48,922 nt of DNA from an uncultured Bacteroidales bacterium (GTDB taxonomy: Bacteria > Bacteroidota > Bacteroidia > Bacteroidales > FEN-979), in the NCBI GenBank assembly GCA_903845055.1, contig CAIMWF010000019.1:1-48922 (forward strand). Reading direction: 5' to 3'. How positions within the stretch are numbered: the first letter of the stretch is position 1; the number at the start of each line of letters is the position of its first letter. The notes under the pieces are model-generated. The model had not been told where the DNA came from. It made no database searches and was given only the letters and a program-made list of their open reading frames with translations. Positions 1 through 9,775 of the stretch are shown piece by piece. Both the position numbers and the translations under genes were made by a program.

Positions 1-755
1 AAAATAACGATCAGGTTGTTTTCAATTCGAAGTGCAGTTTGCTGTGAAACCATATTAAAAATGGCAGCACTGATGAATTTCAAACCTTCGTGAATGGGTT
101 TGATCACAATACTGGTCTCATTCTCAGAGACATTGACCATCGATTTAATTTCCTGGTATTGATCAATATTATTCAGCATCTGTCCTGCCAGCAAAGGGGA
201 ACCGGAAAATGCGTAATCCTTAAGTCTGAACCAGGTTGCATCGGCCGCTACATCGACCCGGAGCCATCCGTAATAACGATGCCCGTTCCTGATGACTTTA
301 AGTCCCAGGTACAGATTTGTTTTTCCGATAAAACTTCCCGAATGCATACAATAGGTAGCCCCTGTTTGTGCCAGAACTTTACCGACTGCACCATTTATCC
401 AGGGCGTGTATTGATTTATACTGTCATTCAATGCAAAAGGCCAGGCATTGTAACATGATTCAACCGGGTAAAATGCCACAAAGCTGCTGTCCTGGAGTGA
501 ACTGATTGTGACTTTTGAAAAAGGCGGTGACCAGGCTTTCCGCACAATTCCGAAATCAACAATTCCGTCGTTGTTCAGGTCCAGGTTGTAGAAGCCGCTA
601 TCGGCCGAAATCGTCGTATCCGGAACAATATCAACATAGGTTATCTGTGCCTTTGACGGATAGGTTGTCAACAATATGATCACCAGGATGGTGATTCCTT
701 TGAGGATGTTAACTGGTAGAATTCTGATACTGTTACATTCCGGGTTTGTTTTCAT
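1..755 (-). CDS. Exported protein, 3' end cut by the window edge
   Basis: An open frame of 251 codons runs from an ATG at 753-755 to the window edge with no stop, so the C-terminus is missing. The N-terminus has a hydrophobic segment (LKGITILVIILLTTYPSKA) that fits a signal peptide ending before a Gln. About residues 50-60 read DLNNDGIVDFGI, a Ca-binding-like Asp/Asn-rich loop common in secreted Bacteroidota proteins. The last visible residues (about 225-251) resemble the start of a T9SS sorting domain, but this cannot be confirmed. It lies on the same strand as the two following T9SS-type genes, 133 bases downstream of the first, so shared regulation is possible. I do not recognise the central domain. 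Function is unknown; export and surface location are inferred from the N-terminus. Confidence 0.7.
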   Translation of the reverse strand, partial: MKTNPECNSIRILPVNILKGITILVIILLTTYPSKAQITYVDIVPDTTISADSGFYNLDLNNDGIVDFGIVRKAWSPPFSKVTISSLQDSSFVAFYPVESCYNAWPFALNDSINQYTPWINGAVGKVLAQTGATYCMHSGSFIGKTNLYLGLKVIRNGHRYYGWLRVDVAADATWFRLKDYAFSGSPLLAGQMLNNIDQYQEIKSMVNVSENETSIVIKPIHEGLKFISAAIFNMVSQQTALRIENNLIVI

Positions 756-888
756 GTTGGTGTTATTTGTGTTCAGGTTAAATTATGATGCGAAAATTTG
801 TTATGAAAATATCAAAAGGGGATATTCTCAATTTCACTGTTTCAATTTTATGAGATTTTGATCATCTGTGATTCCTCTCTGGTTAGGT

Positions 889-2970
889 TTATTGCTTTAT
901 AAATTTGCCCACCTGTACCCTCTTTTCACCTGAAAGCCGCAGAAAATAGACCCCGCCGGGCAGGTTGCTGATATCGATCATCACAAATGGCGCATTGGCA
1001 GGCTGTCGCAGGAGTTCTCTGCCCTCGGGATCCAACACCGTTACACTTCCGGCACCACTGAATCCAGGGCTTCCAATGGTGATCCGGTCACGCGAGGGGT
1101 TTGGGAAAATGGTCAGACGGTCTTTCCGGTCAGCAGGTTTCGGATCAGCAATGCCCACACCACCGCCGCTGGTTGTCTTGAGGATCACCCCGCACAACCC
1201 AAGAACATAACCGTCGGTCATGCTGCTGAATCTAACTACATTCAGCCCCACATCCGTTATGCGTGGCTGCCGTGTCCAGTTCGCCCCGCCATCAAATGTG
1301 GTGAAGATAAAACCTGAATCGGCAACAACGTACCCGGTGTATTTATCGGTAAACCAAACCGAGTTAAGTTGCAGATTTGGCCCCCCAAGGATGATATTGG
1401 ACCAATCCTTCCCATTCATGGTTTTGTGGAGGGTACCCTTGACATCCGTAGCATACCCGTTCAGGGAATCACAAAAGAAAACGGAGGTAAGATCGTTAAA
1501 ACTGACCGCCATTTCCGACCAGTTGACCCCGGCATCAACAGTCCTATAACCCCTGCCATGATCTCCCACCACATACCCGACCCGGGAGGTGGGGAAAAAA
1601 CCCGAATTAAACCGATCGCCGACACGTGAAAAGCAGGTCGTCCAGGCAGAGCCTCCATTGGTGGTTTTCAGAATGGTCCCGTAAAACTGGTCGCTTCCAA
1701 AGATAAATCCGGTGTCAGGACTTGTAAAATATACGGAAAGGAGAGAGGGGACGGAAGAATTACCCATATCGGTCCATGTATTCCCCCCGTCCGTGGTTCT
1801 GAGGATATTGCTGCTACTACCGTAACCAACAGCAATTCCATGATCGGCATCGGTAAAGAACACGGATTTAAGTGTGCCGGTTGTTCCGCTGATCTGTTTT
1901 ATCCAGTTCATGCCTCCATCCGAGGTCTTAAGGATCGTACCCCGGTCTCCCACGGCATAGCCCGTGGAGGCATTGGGGAAATGAGCCCCGTACAGCATGT
2001 TCAGGGTTCCGTGTGAGATCTGGGTCCAGGTTACTCCTCCGTCCGTTGTTTTCCCCAGGGTTCCCCACCGGCCTACCGTGTACCCATTCCCGGCAGCGCC
2101 GAGGCACCCCGAGTTTAGGGATAAACTGTTATCCAGGAATTTATCATTCCAAATCACCCCCCCGTCGTTTGTCTGAAGCATATACCCTCCATCTCCAAAA
2201 ACGCACCCGTGAAGTGAATCGGTAAAAGCAACCGAATTGACCCCTCCCGGCCAGATAACGCAGTTTAGCACATTCCAGGTTATCCCGCCATCCGTTGTTT
2301 TTGCAATCAACGGTTTGTTCCATATGCCATCAATACCCCCGATATAACCGGTATAGGGATCCGTAAATACAATCGAATTGATAAGGTCCCAATATCCCAG
2401 CTGCGCCAGCAGGGCCCAGTTAATGCCATCGGTAGTCTCCAGGATGCGGCCGTGTTCGGAAACCATAAAGCCTGTGAAACGATCCAGGAAGAAGATGGCA
2501 TTCAGGCATTCGCTGGTGCCCGGATTCAGTGCGAACCAGGTTACCCCGCCATTAGCGGTCCGCAATATTGTCCCCCCGGCGCCGCTGACATAGCCCGTGT
2601 CGGCATTGACGAAGAAGAGAGATTGAAGGTTCTTTGACGTTCCTGAATTCAGCGTAGACCATGAAGATCCGCCGTCGGTGCTCTTGATGATGGTCCCGGA
2701 ACGTCCGGCGGCATAGAGCCTGTCCGCATCCAAACAGGTGATGGAGGTGAGATCGGTGTTGATCCCTGAAATCAGGTGGGTCCAGGTCACGCCGCCGTCG
2801 GTCGTTTTCATGATCGTACCAACTGTACCGACCGTATAACCGACGTCAGGAGTAGCGAACTTCACCGATTTCAAATCATTACCCTGAGGTTTCGGGTTTT
2901 GCCATGTCCATTGGCAGAAAGCAAGCGCTGAAAGAAGAGATAAACAAATAGCCAGGATTAGTTTTTTCAT
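889..2970 (-). CDS. Secreted YCF48-like beta-propeller protein with T9SS sorting domain
   Basis: A 693-residue secreted protein. A signal peptide (MKKLILAICLSLLSALAF) is followed by about 13 repeats of roughly 45 residues. Each repeat has a core like GTIxKTTDGGVTW, with a degenerate last copy near residue 605. This is the YCF48/BNR-type propeller repeat, which in Bacteroidota is usually found on cell-surface or released proteins rather than in photosystem assembly. The last 75 residues form a type A T9SS domain: IFPNPSRDRITI, then a GREL-type turn, ISNLPGGVYFLRL, and a final GKFIKQ. The product should therefore cross the outer membrane by T9SS and be anchored or released. The upstream gene on the same strand ends 13 bases away, so the two are probably one operon. 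No catalytic residues are visible; a binding or adhesion role is an inference. Confidence 0.9.
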   Translation of the reverse strand: MKKLILAICLSLLSALAFCQWTWQNPKPQGNDLKSVKFATPDVGYTVGTVGTIMKTTDGGVTWTHLISGINTDLTSITCLDADRLYAAGRSGTIIKSTDGGSSWSTLNSGTSKNLQSLFFVNADTGYVSGAGGTILRTANGGVTWFALNPGTSECLNAIFFLDRFTGFMVSEHGRILETTDGINWALLAQLGYWDLINSIVFTDPYTGYIGGIDGIWNKPLIAKTTDGGITWNVLNCVIWPGGVNSVAFTDSLHGCVFGDGGYMLQTNDGGVIWNDKFLDNSLSLNSGCLGAAGNGYTVGRWGTLGKTTDGGVTWTQISHGTLNMLYGAHFPNASTGYAVGDRGTILKTSDGGMNWIKQISGTTGTLKSVFFTDADHGIAVGYGSSSNILRTTDGGNTWTDMGNSSVPSLLSVYFTSPDTGFIFGSDQFYGTILKTTNGGSAWTTCFSRVGDRFNSGFFPTSRVGYVVGDHGRGYRTVDAGVNWSEMAVSFNDLTSVFFCDSLNGYATDVKGTLHKTMNGKDWSNIILGGPNLQLNSVWFTDKYTGYVVADSGFIFTTFDGGANWTRQPRITDVGLNVVRFSSMTDGYVLGLCGVILKTTSGGGVGIADPKPADRKDRLTIFPNPSRDRITIGSPGFSGAGSVTVLDPEGRELLRQPANAPFVMIDISNLPGGVYFLRLSGEKRVQVGKFIKQ

Positions 2971-2983
2971 ATGTAGGTTTTTT

Positions 2984-3652
2984 TTACAATGATTGCTTCA
3001 CAAACTTCACCACCTGCACCGTATTATCGCTCGTCACCCGTACGAAATAGATTGCGGCGGGGAGGGTGCTGATGTCAAGTTGGGTTTTGCGTACAGTCAG
3101 CGTGCGAGTCATGGTTACCTTGCCCAATGCATCAATAACCTCCAATAGTTGGACTGGTTCTTCAAACGGCAGATCAATCGTAATTTGATCCATTGCGGGG
3201 TTCGGAAAGACCCGGAATTCAAATTTATAATGATCCTGAACGGACGAAATCAGCGAAGGATCCAGGAAAATATGCACATATTGTGTCCCGACAGAACTTA
3301 CGACGTACATCGAATCTTGCAACAGACCCGTCTGGGGCTTGTCAACGATAACAGTCCAGTACAATATCGTGCATTCAATACTCTGACCGGGATAAATGTA
3401 ATGCGGCGTTGAAACCGACATCGAAAATACCTTCCATCCCCAGGGTCTGAATCCAGGGGCGTTTTCACTTTGTACCTGCAATAAATTAATTGGCTGGTTG
3501 GTGGTATTTGAAACTACAACTGTGGCCACTCCTGGATTGCCAGGGATGAAGAACACAGAATCAGGTAAAATAGTCAAATCTGATGTTGAAGACTGACTGT
3601 AAAGGAACAAAGGCATTATTCCAATTACTATGACTGCGAAAATGGTTTTCAT
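2984..3652 (-). CDS. Small secreted T9SS-sorted protein
   Basis: A 222-residue protein with a signal peptide (MKTIFAVIVIGIMPLFLYS, cleavage near SQS). A beta-rich central region of about 110 residues has no family I recognise; it contains VVVSNTTNQPINL, which looks like an immunoglobulin- or ASPM-SPD-2-Hydin-like strand pattern. From about residue 148 the type A T9SS sorting domain begins with FRVFPNPAMDQITIDL and ends in VVKFVKQSL. The gene is first in a two-gene set with the YCF48-like gene, with a spacing of 13 bases. Export and surface delivery are well supported. The function of the central domain is unknown. Confidence 0.82.
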   Translation of the reverse strand: MKTIFAVIVIGIMPLFLYSQSSTSDLTILPDSVFFIPGNPGVATVVVSNTTNQPINLLQVQSENAPGFRPWGWKVFSMSVSTPHYIYPGQSIECTILYWTVIVDKPQTGLLQDSMYVVSSVGTQYVHIFLDPSLISSVQDHYKFEFRVFPNPAMDQITIDLPFEEPVQLLEVIDALGKVTMTRTLTVRKTQLDISTLPAAIYFVRVTSDNTVQVVKFVKQSL

Positions 3653-4636
3653 ATGCTTGGTATTGAATGGTTAGTAAGGTTCATTGTCAAAATACAAAAA
3701 GTGTAAAGTTTGATAAATTTCCCTATCTCCACGGTTGTGTTATTGATCATAATAATGTTTTTTTAGGAGACAATATGCAGTTTGTACAGGGTTTTTTACA
3801 CGCACTTTTGTGTAAAATTATCTGATGAACCAGTGAGAAAAGCAAAAACAGAAAGAGATAATGCCAGGTAATATCAGACATTGGAAAAGGCTTGGTTTAC
3901 CCACTCCCTGTTCCAATCCTGAATAGGTCGGATCAAGGTGAAGGTTTTATTGAACGATACAAAGAACTCCTGAAATTGGAACGCTTTTTATATTTGGGTG
4001 AAATATCAGATCGTCAATATGGGAGAATTCCTGAATAGCCTTTATGGGTTAATTATTCCTATAAATATACATAATAATGAAAGACTGTTGGTCTAAAAAA
4101 AAATATTTTTAAACACTCCCCATTCGATCACTCCCCTGGACACTCCGCAATTGTATTAAAACAGTAGCGTTTGCAGGAATGCGACTCAATGTAAGCAGCA
4201 GATATATTTCGTGGTCTGATCCGGCCGGAAGGAGTTTTTCCCATCCGGCAATCAATGCAAAACACACTCTGTCAGTGATTTGCTTCCGAAATCTATGTAC
4301 ATCCTTGCTGAATACATGTTAAAATATGTTGATCCGAGCCACTTTTATCTGGTTTCTTAGTGGTTTGTTAGAGGTCCGGTAGTACTTTGTTAGTGGTATG
4401 GTAGTGCCGGTTTTTCGGGAGTGCCATGGAGTTAACCAACCTGTACTCAGCGTGGACAAATTATCTCTCAGTTTACAAATAATTACATGGAGATTTCTAT
4501 GATTCAGGAAGAACCACAGAGATAAAAAACGAAATAATGGAATTCAAAAAGATAACCTGGAAAATTTTTGGTTGTGCGACCGGGGTACGTGAACTTTAAA
4601 TGTATGACATCCTGTATTGCAGAACCATAAATTACA

Positions 4637-4644
4637 TATCTTTG
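4637..4644 (+). promoter_or_regulatory. Candidate -7 box for the large secreted protein
   Basis: TATCTTTG matches the Bacteroidota -7 consensus TAnnTTTG. The nearest TTG upstream (4617-4619) is only 17 bases away rather than about 20, so the -33 element is weak. If used, the leader would be about 180 bases long and would contain the palindrome at 4771-4790. Confidence 0.3.
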
Positions 4645-4770
4645 ATAAAACTCAGCCCATGAACACGGCTCCCTCCTTTCCGGTTTCCCCGTTTGCTGTC
4701 TTTCACGAAGCCCCGGTCCAGGTTATCCATCCACTGTACAAATCCGAAATAAATCCTTCACCCCTCTATA

Positions 4771-4790
4771 AATCAATGATTTCATTGATT
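4771..4790. repeat. 20-bp perfect palindrome in the leader of the large secreted gene
   Basis: AATCAATGA-TT-TCATTGATT is a 9-bp inverted repeat around two central bases, 42 bases before the ATG at 4833. It has no T-tract, so it is not a classical terminator. A dimeric regulator site or an mRNA leader hairpin are both possible. Confidence 0.6.
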
Positions 4791-4832
4791 CCCGTTAATT
4801 TCTGACGAGTTCTTTGACCTAATTTCATTTTT

Positions 4833-7800
4833 ATGAATAATGGTACCAAATGGTTCATGTTGCCAATAATTTTCGTCATGGCATGCATGATCGCTCCCCA
4901 GGCCAGGCCGCAGGCCGTCCTGCTGACCGAAAGCTGGGAGAATGCCGGGGTGATCCCCGTGGGGTGGAACACCGCTGTGGTAAGCGGCACTACCAATGGG
5001 ATCACCTTCGTTACTGCAGGCAGTGCCGGGTATCCAACCGCCCCGGCCGCCTTTAACGGCACCTGGTTTATCAGGTATAATTCGTATTCGATCAATTCGG
5101 GCGGATCAACCCGGATCTTCCGCACCGCGGGCACGTCCACAGTCGGTTATGCCGGAACTTCCGTTGATTTCGCCATGTACCACGATCCGGGATACGCAAC
5201 CAATGCCGATAATGCTGCTGTACAATATTCCATCGATGGAGGCCTCTCCTGGACGACCGCAGGTGCAGCCGTCAACCGGTACGACGGATCCACGGGCTGG
5301 AAAACCCATACGGTCGGCCTGCCGGCGAACGCCGGCAACCAGCCTGATCTGAGGATTGCCATCCTCTTTACCTCCCAGTACGGGAACGACTGTTACGTTG
5401 ACCTGCTCCACCTCAACGGCATCCCGCTTGGAATGCTCACGGGCGTTGTGACCGATGCCAACGGCGTCCCTGTCGCGGGAGCCGTTGTGACGGTGGCCGG
5501 TTATCCCCCAGTGATTACCGCGGCAAACGGATTGTATATTATTACCGGGGTTCCCGCAGGCGTAGTGAATGTCAGTGTTACCAGCGCCGGATTTGTCCCC
5601 TGGAGCGGCACCGCCGTGATCACCGGCGGGGCCACCACCATCCTGAACATCGCTCTGGTATCGGGCGTTACGATCGGGGGGACGATCACCGACATATCCA
5701 CCGGGGCCCCCGTTGAAGGCGCGAAAATATTCATCGATACCCCCTCCCCGTCGAATCCCGCGATCACCCTGACCGTTGCCGGCGGCACCTATCTTACGCC
5801 GCCGCTATCCACCACCGGGGCGCACATCCTCCTTATTTCAAAAACAGGGTATGAAACCTATGCGGGTCCGGTTGTCCTTACACCCCCGGGAAACCTCACG
5901 GTTAACATGGCCCTCTACCCCACGGCAGTGTCGCCCGCCACCGGCAGCGCGGTCCCCAACAACCCGTCGAACCCCACCTCGGTCAACCTTGGCTGGGATG
6001 TGCCGCAGGGGTCATACCAGCTCATTTACGACGATGGCGGCGAAGAAAACCTTGCCGTGTGGGCTGCGGCAGGCAATCTCAATGCCGTGAAGTTCACCCC
6101 CCTTGCCTGGCCGGTCAAACTCACAGGAGGGACGGTTGATCTTGGTGTCGCAGCTGATTATCCGCCCAATGCGCTGCCTTTCACAACCTTCACCATGATC
6201 GCCTGCAAGGCGGATGGGCCGGGGGGGACGCCGGGGACCAGGATCGACAGCACGCTCGTCACCGCAACCGGCTTCGGATGGAGCGACTTCACTTTTGCCT
6301 CCCCGCTGAACATCGCATCGGGCGATTTCTACCTGGTGATGAAACAGGGAGGCATTCCTCCCCATGCGGCCGGCGTGGCGGTCGACCTGGGGAGCTCGCA
6401 GCTGCGCAGCTATTCACGGTTCGTCACCGGCAGCGGGCCCTGGAGCCCGGCCGCGGGTAATTTCATGATGCGGGCCATCGTAACCGGAACCGGGGGGCCG
6501 ATGCTGTCCGACAACCCCGCCACCACCCCGACCTACCAGGTGTGGCGGCTGCAGCAGGGCCAGGAAAACACCCCCGCCTTGTGGACCTCCATCTGGACCG
6601 GCGCCGTGAATTCCACGGTCGACTACGGCTGGCCCGGCCTCCCCTGCGGGGCCTACCGCTGGGCGGTCAAGGCGATCTATTCGCCCCCGGGCCAGCGTTT
6701 CTCCGCCCCGACCTTCTTCAATGTCATCGGCAAATGCTGGACCGCCGGCGTGAATGTCTGCGTGACACTCACCTGCGCGTCGAACCCGAAGGCAGGCACG
6801 GTGGTCAGGCTGGTCAACAACACCGTCCCCGATACGATCTATTCCCGCACGACCGATACCTCCGGGTGCGTCCATTTTGCCAACATGTGGAAGGGAACCT
6901 ACACCATGACCGTCACCCGGTTCACCTACCCGGTTTATACCCAGACCGTAGCGGTAACGGGCGATGTGACCCTGACCGTCAGCCTTTTGCAGGATACCGC
7001 ACCCCCGACCAACCTGGTCGTCAACCCCCAGAGCCTCCACGTGACCTGGAGTCCGCCGAGGAGCCGGCAGTACCACCTTGCCGAAGACTGGTCCTCCGGC
7101 ACCTTTGCCACCAACCAGTGGACCACTTCGGGCGGAAACAACTGGTCGGTTGCCACGGGCTTCGGCAACCCGGCCCCCTCGGCCCAGTTCAACTGGAGCC
7201 CGCAGGTGACCGGCTACAACCAGTTTCTGACCAGCAACACCATGGCCGGGGCGCATGCCCCGTTAGTCATCCTGGAATATGATCTTTTCCTGAGCAATTT
7301 CGGGACCACTACCCTGAACACCATGGCAGTGGAACTCTGGAATGGCACCAACTGGTCTACCCTGAAAACATACGACAACCAGGGCGGGAACATCAACTGG
7401 AAATCAGAAACGGTCGATATCTCCTCCATTACCAACGTGCCCGCTTTCCGCATCCGCTTTCACGCGGCAGGGGCAGACACCTACGACATCAATAACTGGA
7501 ACATCGACAACATCAGGCTTTACAGCACCGACGGCACCAAGGGAATGAACCCCTGCGTGGTGGGTTACAACTTCTACATCTACCCCTTGATGGCTGCTTT
7601 TACGCCCGATACCAGCTGTTTCATCCCGCCCGGACTGGTTACCTACAACATCCCTTACCAGGCCTGTGTAAAGGCGGTTTACAACAGCGGTTACAGTGTC
7701 CCGGTTTGCACCCCCTTTACCGCGAATTACCTTTACCCGGTGCAGAACCTCGTTGTCCAGAAAGTCGAGTGCAGCAGCTACCTCACCTGGCTCAAGCCGG

Positions 7801-9689
7801 CCGTTACAAATCACCTGAAAGGGTACAACGTTTACCGCGAGAATGCCGTGATCAAAACCATCATGAGCGCCGACACCCTGTGGTACTACGACTACAACCT
7901 CAACCCGGGCCTGTATCATTATGACGTGAAGGCCCTCTACGACCTGACGGCATGGGGAATTGCCACCCCGCCGGCTCCTTTCGGGGAATCGCTGATGAAC
8001 ACCGCCGGCATCCAGGGGGTCACGCTGACCTGCGGGGCACCGCTGCCGTTCTATGAGCCCTGGGAGTACGACTACCTCTACCACAACTGGGTTTTTCCAG
8101 CAGGTGCATCCAGCCACTGGTCGGTGAATACATCTGGCGGGAACCCTGCGCCGGAGGTTGATTTCACCTGGCAGCCGGCCATCACCGGTTACAGTCAGTC
8201 TATCACGAGCGAGGTGATTGACCCCACCAACTGGTCGTGTGCCGGACTCTGGCTCGATTTCGACGTGAAACTGCTGGATCAGAACGCAACCGGCAAGGAA
8301 AAGCTGACGGTCGACCTCTACTATGACGCTGCCTGGCATCAGAAACTCGAACTTGCCAGCAACGGCTCCACCGGCTGGGAAAAGAAACATCTCAGCATCC
8401 AGCAGGTCAAAGGGAAACCGTTCCGGATGCGGTTTACCGCCAACGGCATGAATTCGTCCGACATCCGTCACTGGTACCTCGACAACATCCATGCCTATGG
8501 CATCTGCAATGCACCCACCCACTTGCAGGGGTGGCGCGAGCTGGGACAAACGCACCTGCAATGGCACGCCCCCGATTGCGGGCCGACCGGCAACGGCACC
8601 ATTACCCAGTTTATCTTTGACGACGGGACGTGGGAGAACGGCTGGACGATGAATGCTGGCCAGACGGGCTGGTTTGGCAATGAGTTCCCGGTGGCATCCT
8701 CAGTAACAGGCATGATCCAGAAGATTACCCTCTACCTGGTGGATAACGGAACCGGTTCTGTGCAACCCCTTTCGGTCGACCTGTACGATGCCTCGCATGT
8801 GCTGATCGGATCGAGTGCCACATTCAGCGGGGGACCGGTGAATACCTGGATCGACGTTCCCTTTGCCAATGTTCCTTTTAGCGGCGAATTCTTCGCGATG
8901 GTGAAGTTCGGCAACCTTCCCGCCCAGGCCTACTACCTGGCGAGCGATGAGAACGGTCAGTACGCGTCGCAGGACCTTGCGTGGAACCGCAGCAATACGG
9001 GCGTATGGGTCAAAGCCTCCTCCATGGGAGCCAACCCGGCCGTTTTCCTTTGCCGTGCAACCGCCCTTGTTACGGGATCGCTGAAACAGGTGGAACTCGG
9101 GCCGGGTCTCCCGGCGCCACCGGGGCTCAGAAGCGAGGTGAAGACCAGCCGCGCCAATACGGCAGGCGACAGTCACGACCATTCCGGGATGGGACCATTG
9201 CAGGCCGGCGCCGACAGCAGCGTCCTGTCGGGGTATGACATCTACCGTTCCGACCAGTCGCTTACAGGTCCGTTCCACAAGGTAAACCCAACCCTGGTCA
9301 CCAATACCTACTATTATGACGGTCCGCCGGTTTTCCTGTGGTGCTACTATTACGTGAAGGCGGTGATGATCGATTCATACCAGAACCAGTACCTTTGCGA
9401 GGCTGCATCCGACACCCTGCTGGTGATCTGGGAGGGGCTGAACGAACCGGGCGGCAACCGGATCGCGATTTTCCCGAACCCGGCCACCGACCGTCTCAAC
9501 GTTTCCAGCGACCTGCCTATCGACTGCCTCACCGTGGCCGGATTCACCGGGCAAACCCTCATCACCCTCCCCGGTGTTGCATCAACGCACGCAACGATCG
9601 ACCTCACCCCGCTGGCCGGCGGCGTTTATTTTGTAAAAGTGTCCACTTCAAAGGGGGAAAAAATCGTGAAGATCGCGGTAATACGATAA
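4833..9689 (+). CDS. Giant mosaic secreted protein (anchor-J-like, CarboxypepD_reg-like and FnIII-like domains) with T9SS domain
   Basis: A 1618-residue T9SS cargo. The signal segment is about residues 7-27 (FMLPIIFVMACMIAPQARPQ). Residues 30-195 resemble a choice-of-anchor J / MAM-type jelly roll (ESWENAG, then YVDLLHL). Two carboxypeptidase-regulatory-like units follow (about 198-278 with GVVTDANGVPVAGAVV, and 278-362 with GTITDISTGAPVEGAKI). A DDGGEEN-type domain (395-550), a third reg-like unit (630-720), two related anchor-J-like domains (about 750-900 and 1070-1220, both ending IDNIRLY / LDNIHAYG) and a second DDGTWEN domain (about 1260-1415) come next, separated by FnIII-like linkers. 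The C-terminus is a type A sorting domain (IAIFPNPATDRLNV, LAGGVYFVKV). It is markedly GC-rich compared with its flanks. A role in adhesion or glycan/protein binding is an inference; no protease motif is visible. Confidence 0.88.
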   Translation: MNNGTKWFMLPIIFVMACMIAPQARPQAVLLTESWENAGVIPVGWNTAVVSGTTNGITFVTAGSAGYPTAPAAFNGTWFIRYNSYSINSGGSTRIFRTAGTSTVGYAGTSVDFAMYHDPGYATNADNAAVQYSIDGGLSWTTAGAAVNRYDGSTGWKTHTVGLPANAGNQPDLRIAILFTSQYGNDCYVDLLHLNGIPLGMLTGVVTDANGVPVAGAVVTVAGYPPVITAANGLYIITGVPAGVVNVSVTSAGFVPWSGTAVITGGATTILNIALVSGVTIGGTITDISTGAPVEGAKIFIDTPSPSNPAITLTVAGGTYLTPPLSTTGAHILLISKTGYETYAGPVVLTPPGNLTVNMALYPTAVSPATGSAVPNNPSNPTSVNLGWDVPQGSYQLIYDDGGEENLAVWAAAGNLNAVKFTPLAWPVKLTGGTVDLGVAADYPPNALPFTTFTMIACKADGPGGTPGTRIDSTLVTATGFGWSDFTFASPLNIASGDFYLVMKQGGIPPHAAGVAVDLGSSQLRSYSRFVTGSGPWSPAAGNFMMRAIVTGTGGPMLSDNPATTPTYQVWRLQQGQENTPALWTSIWTGAVNSTVDYGWPGLPCGAYRWAVKAIYSPPGQRFSAPTFFNVIGKCWTAGVNVCVTLTCASNPKAGTVVRLVNNTVPDTIYSRTTDTSGCVHFANMWKGTYTMTVTRFTYPVYTQTVAVTGDVTLTVSLLQDTAPPTNLVVNPQSLHVTWSPPRSRQYHLAEDWSSGTFATNQWTTSGGNNWSVATGFGNPAPSAQFNWSPQVTGYNQFLTSNTMAGAHAPLVILEYDLFLSNFGTTTLNTMAVELWNGTNWSTLKTYDNQGGNINWKSETVDISSITNVPAFRIRFHAAGADTYDINNWNIDNIRLYSTDGTKGMNPCVVGYNFYIYPLMAAFTPDTSCFIPPGLVTYNIPYQACVKAVYNSGYSVPVCTPFTANYLYPVQNLVVQKVECSSYLTWLKPAVTNHLKGYNVYRENAVIKTIMSADTLWYYDYNLNPGLYHYDVKALYDLTAWGIATPPAPFGESLMNTAGIQGVTLTCGAPLPFYEPWEYDYLYHNWVFPAGASSHWSVNTSGGNPAPEVDFTWQPAITGYSQSITSEVIDPTNWSCAGLWLDFDVKLLDQNATGKEKLTVDLYYDAAWHQKLELASNGSTGWEKKHLSIQQVKGKPFRMRFTANGMNSSDIRHWYLDNIHAYGICNAPTHLQGWRELGQTHLQWHAPDCGPTGNGTITQFIFDDGTWENGWTMNAGQTGWFGNEFPVASSVTGMIQKITLYLVDNGTGSVQPLSVDLYDASHVLIGSSATFSGGPVNTWIDVPFANVPFSGEFFAMVKFGNLPAQAYYLASDENGQYASQDLAWNRSNTGVWVKASSMGANPAVFLCRATALVTGSLKQVELGPGLPAPPGLRSEVKTSRANTAGDSHDHSGMGPLQAGADSSVLSGYDIYRSDQSLTGPFHKVNPTLVTNTYYYDGPPVFLWCYYYVKAVMIDSYQNQYLCEAASDTLLVIWEGLNEPGGNRIAIFPNPATDRLNVSSDLPIDCLTVAGFTGQTLITLPGVASTHATIDLTPLAGGVYFVKVSTSKGEKIVKIAVIR

Positions 9690-9696
9690 TTCTGCA

Positions 9697-9775
9697 ATTT
9701 ACGATTTACGATATACGATTTACGGGGTAGCAATCCTGCTACCCGTAAATTATTGCCTATTGCCTATTGCCTACT
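9697..9775. repeat. TTTACGA and TTGCCTA heptamer tandems flanking a terminator
   Basis: Positions 9697-9723 hold about four imperfect TTTACGA units. Positions 9752-9774 hold three ATTGCCT units. The same two families recur elsewhere in the window (14774, 17765, 20590, 20718), always outside genes. Confidence 0.85.
9718..9750 (+). terminator. Hairpin after the large secreted gene
   Basis: The arms ATTTACGGGGTAGCA and TGCTACCCGTAAAT pair over 14 bp with one bulged G and a 4-base loop. The hairpin begins 28 bases after the stop codon. No T-run follows, so it is terminator-like or an mRNA 3'-end stabiliser, and it could serve both convergent genes. Confidence 0.55.

Larger units (their letters stand above)
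3653..4832. other. Long non-coding gap with a possible gene remnant
   Basis: This 1180-base AT-rich spacer separates divergent genes, and no full gene can be supported in it. A frame at 3862-4038 (+) stays open for 58 codons and gives a helical-looking peptide (GFIERYKELLKLERFLYLG). It has no ATG or GTG and follows a TAA, so it may be a decayed fragment. Around 4360-4410 the words TTAGTGGT, TTTGTTAG and GGTAGTGCC recur as degenerate direct repeats. A promoter-like box and a palindrome near the 3' end are listed separately. A Met-initiated frame at 4617-4805 shows no protein-like features and is not called. Confidence 0.5.

Noticed and set aside
4617-4805. 62-codon plus-strand frame before the large secreted gene
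   Set aside because: No protein-like features, and it overlaps the leader palindrome and candidate -7 region.
6414-7256. A 280-codon minus-strand frame inside the large T9SS gene, rich in Gly, Arg and Pro
   Set aside because: The bias is that of a shadow frame in a GC-rich gene.
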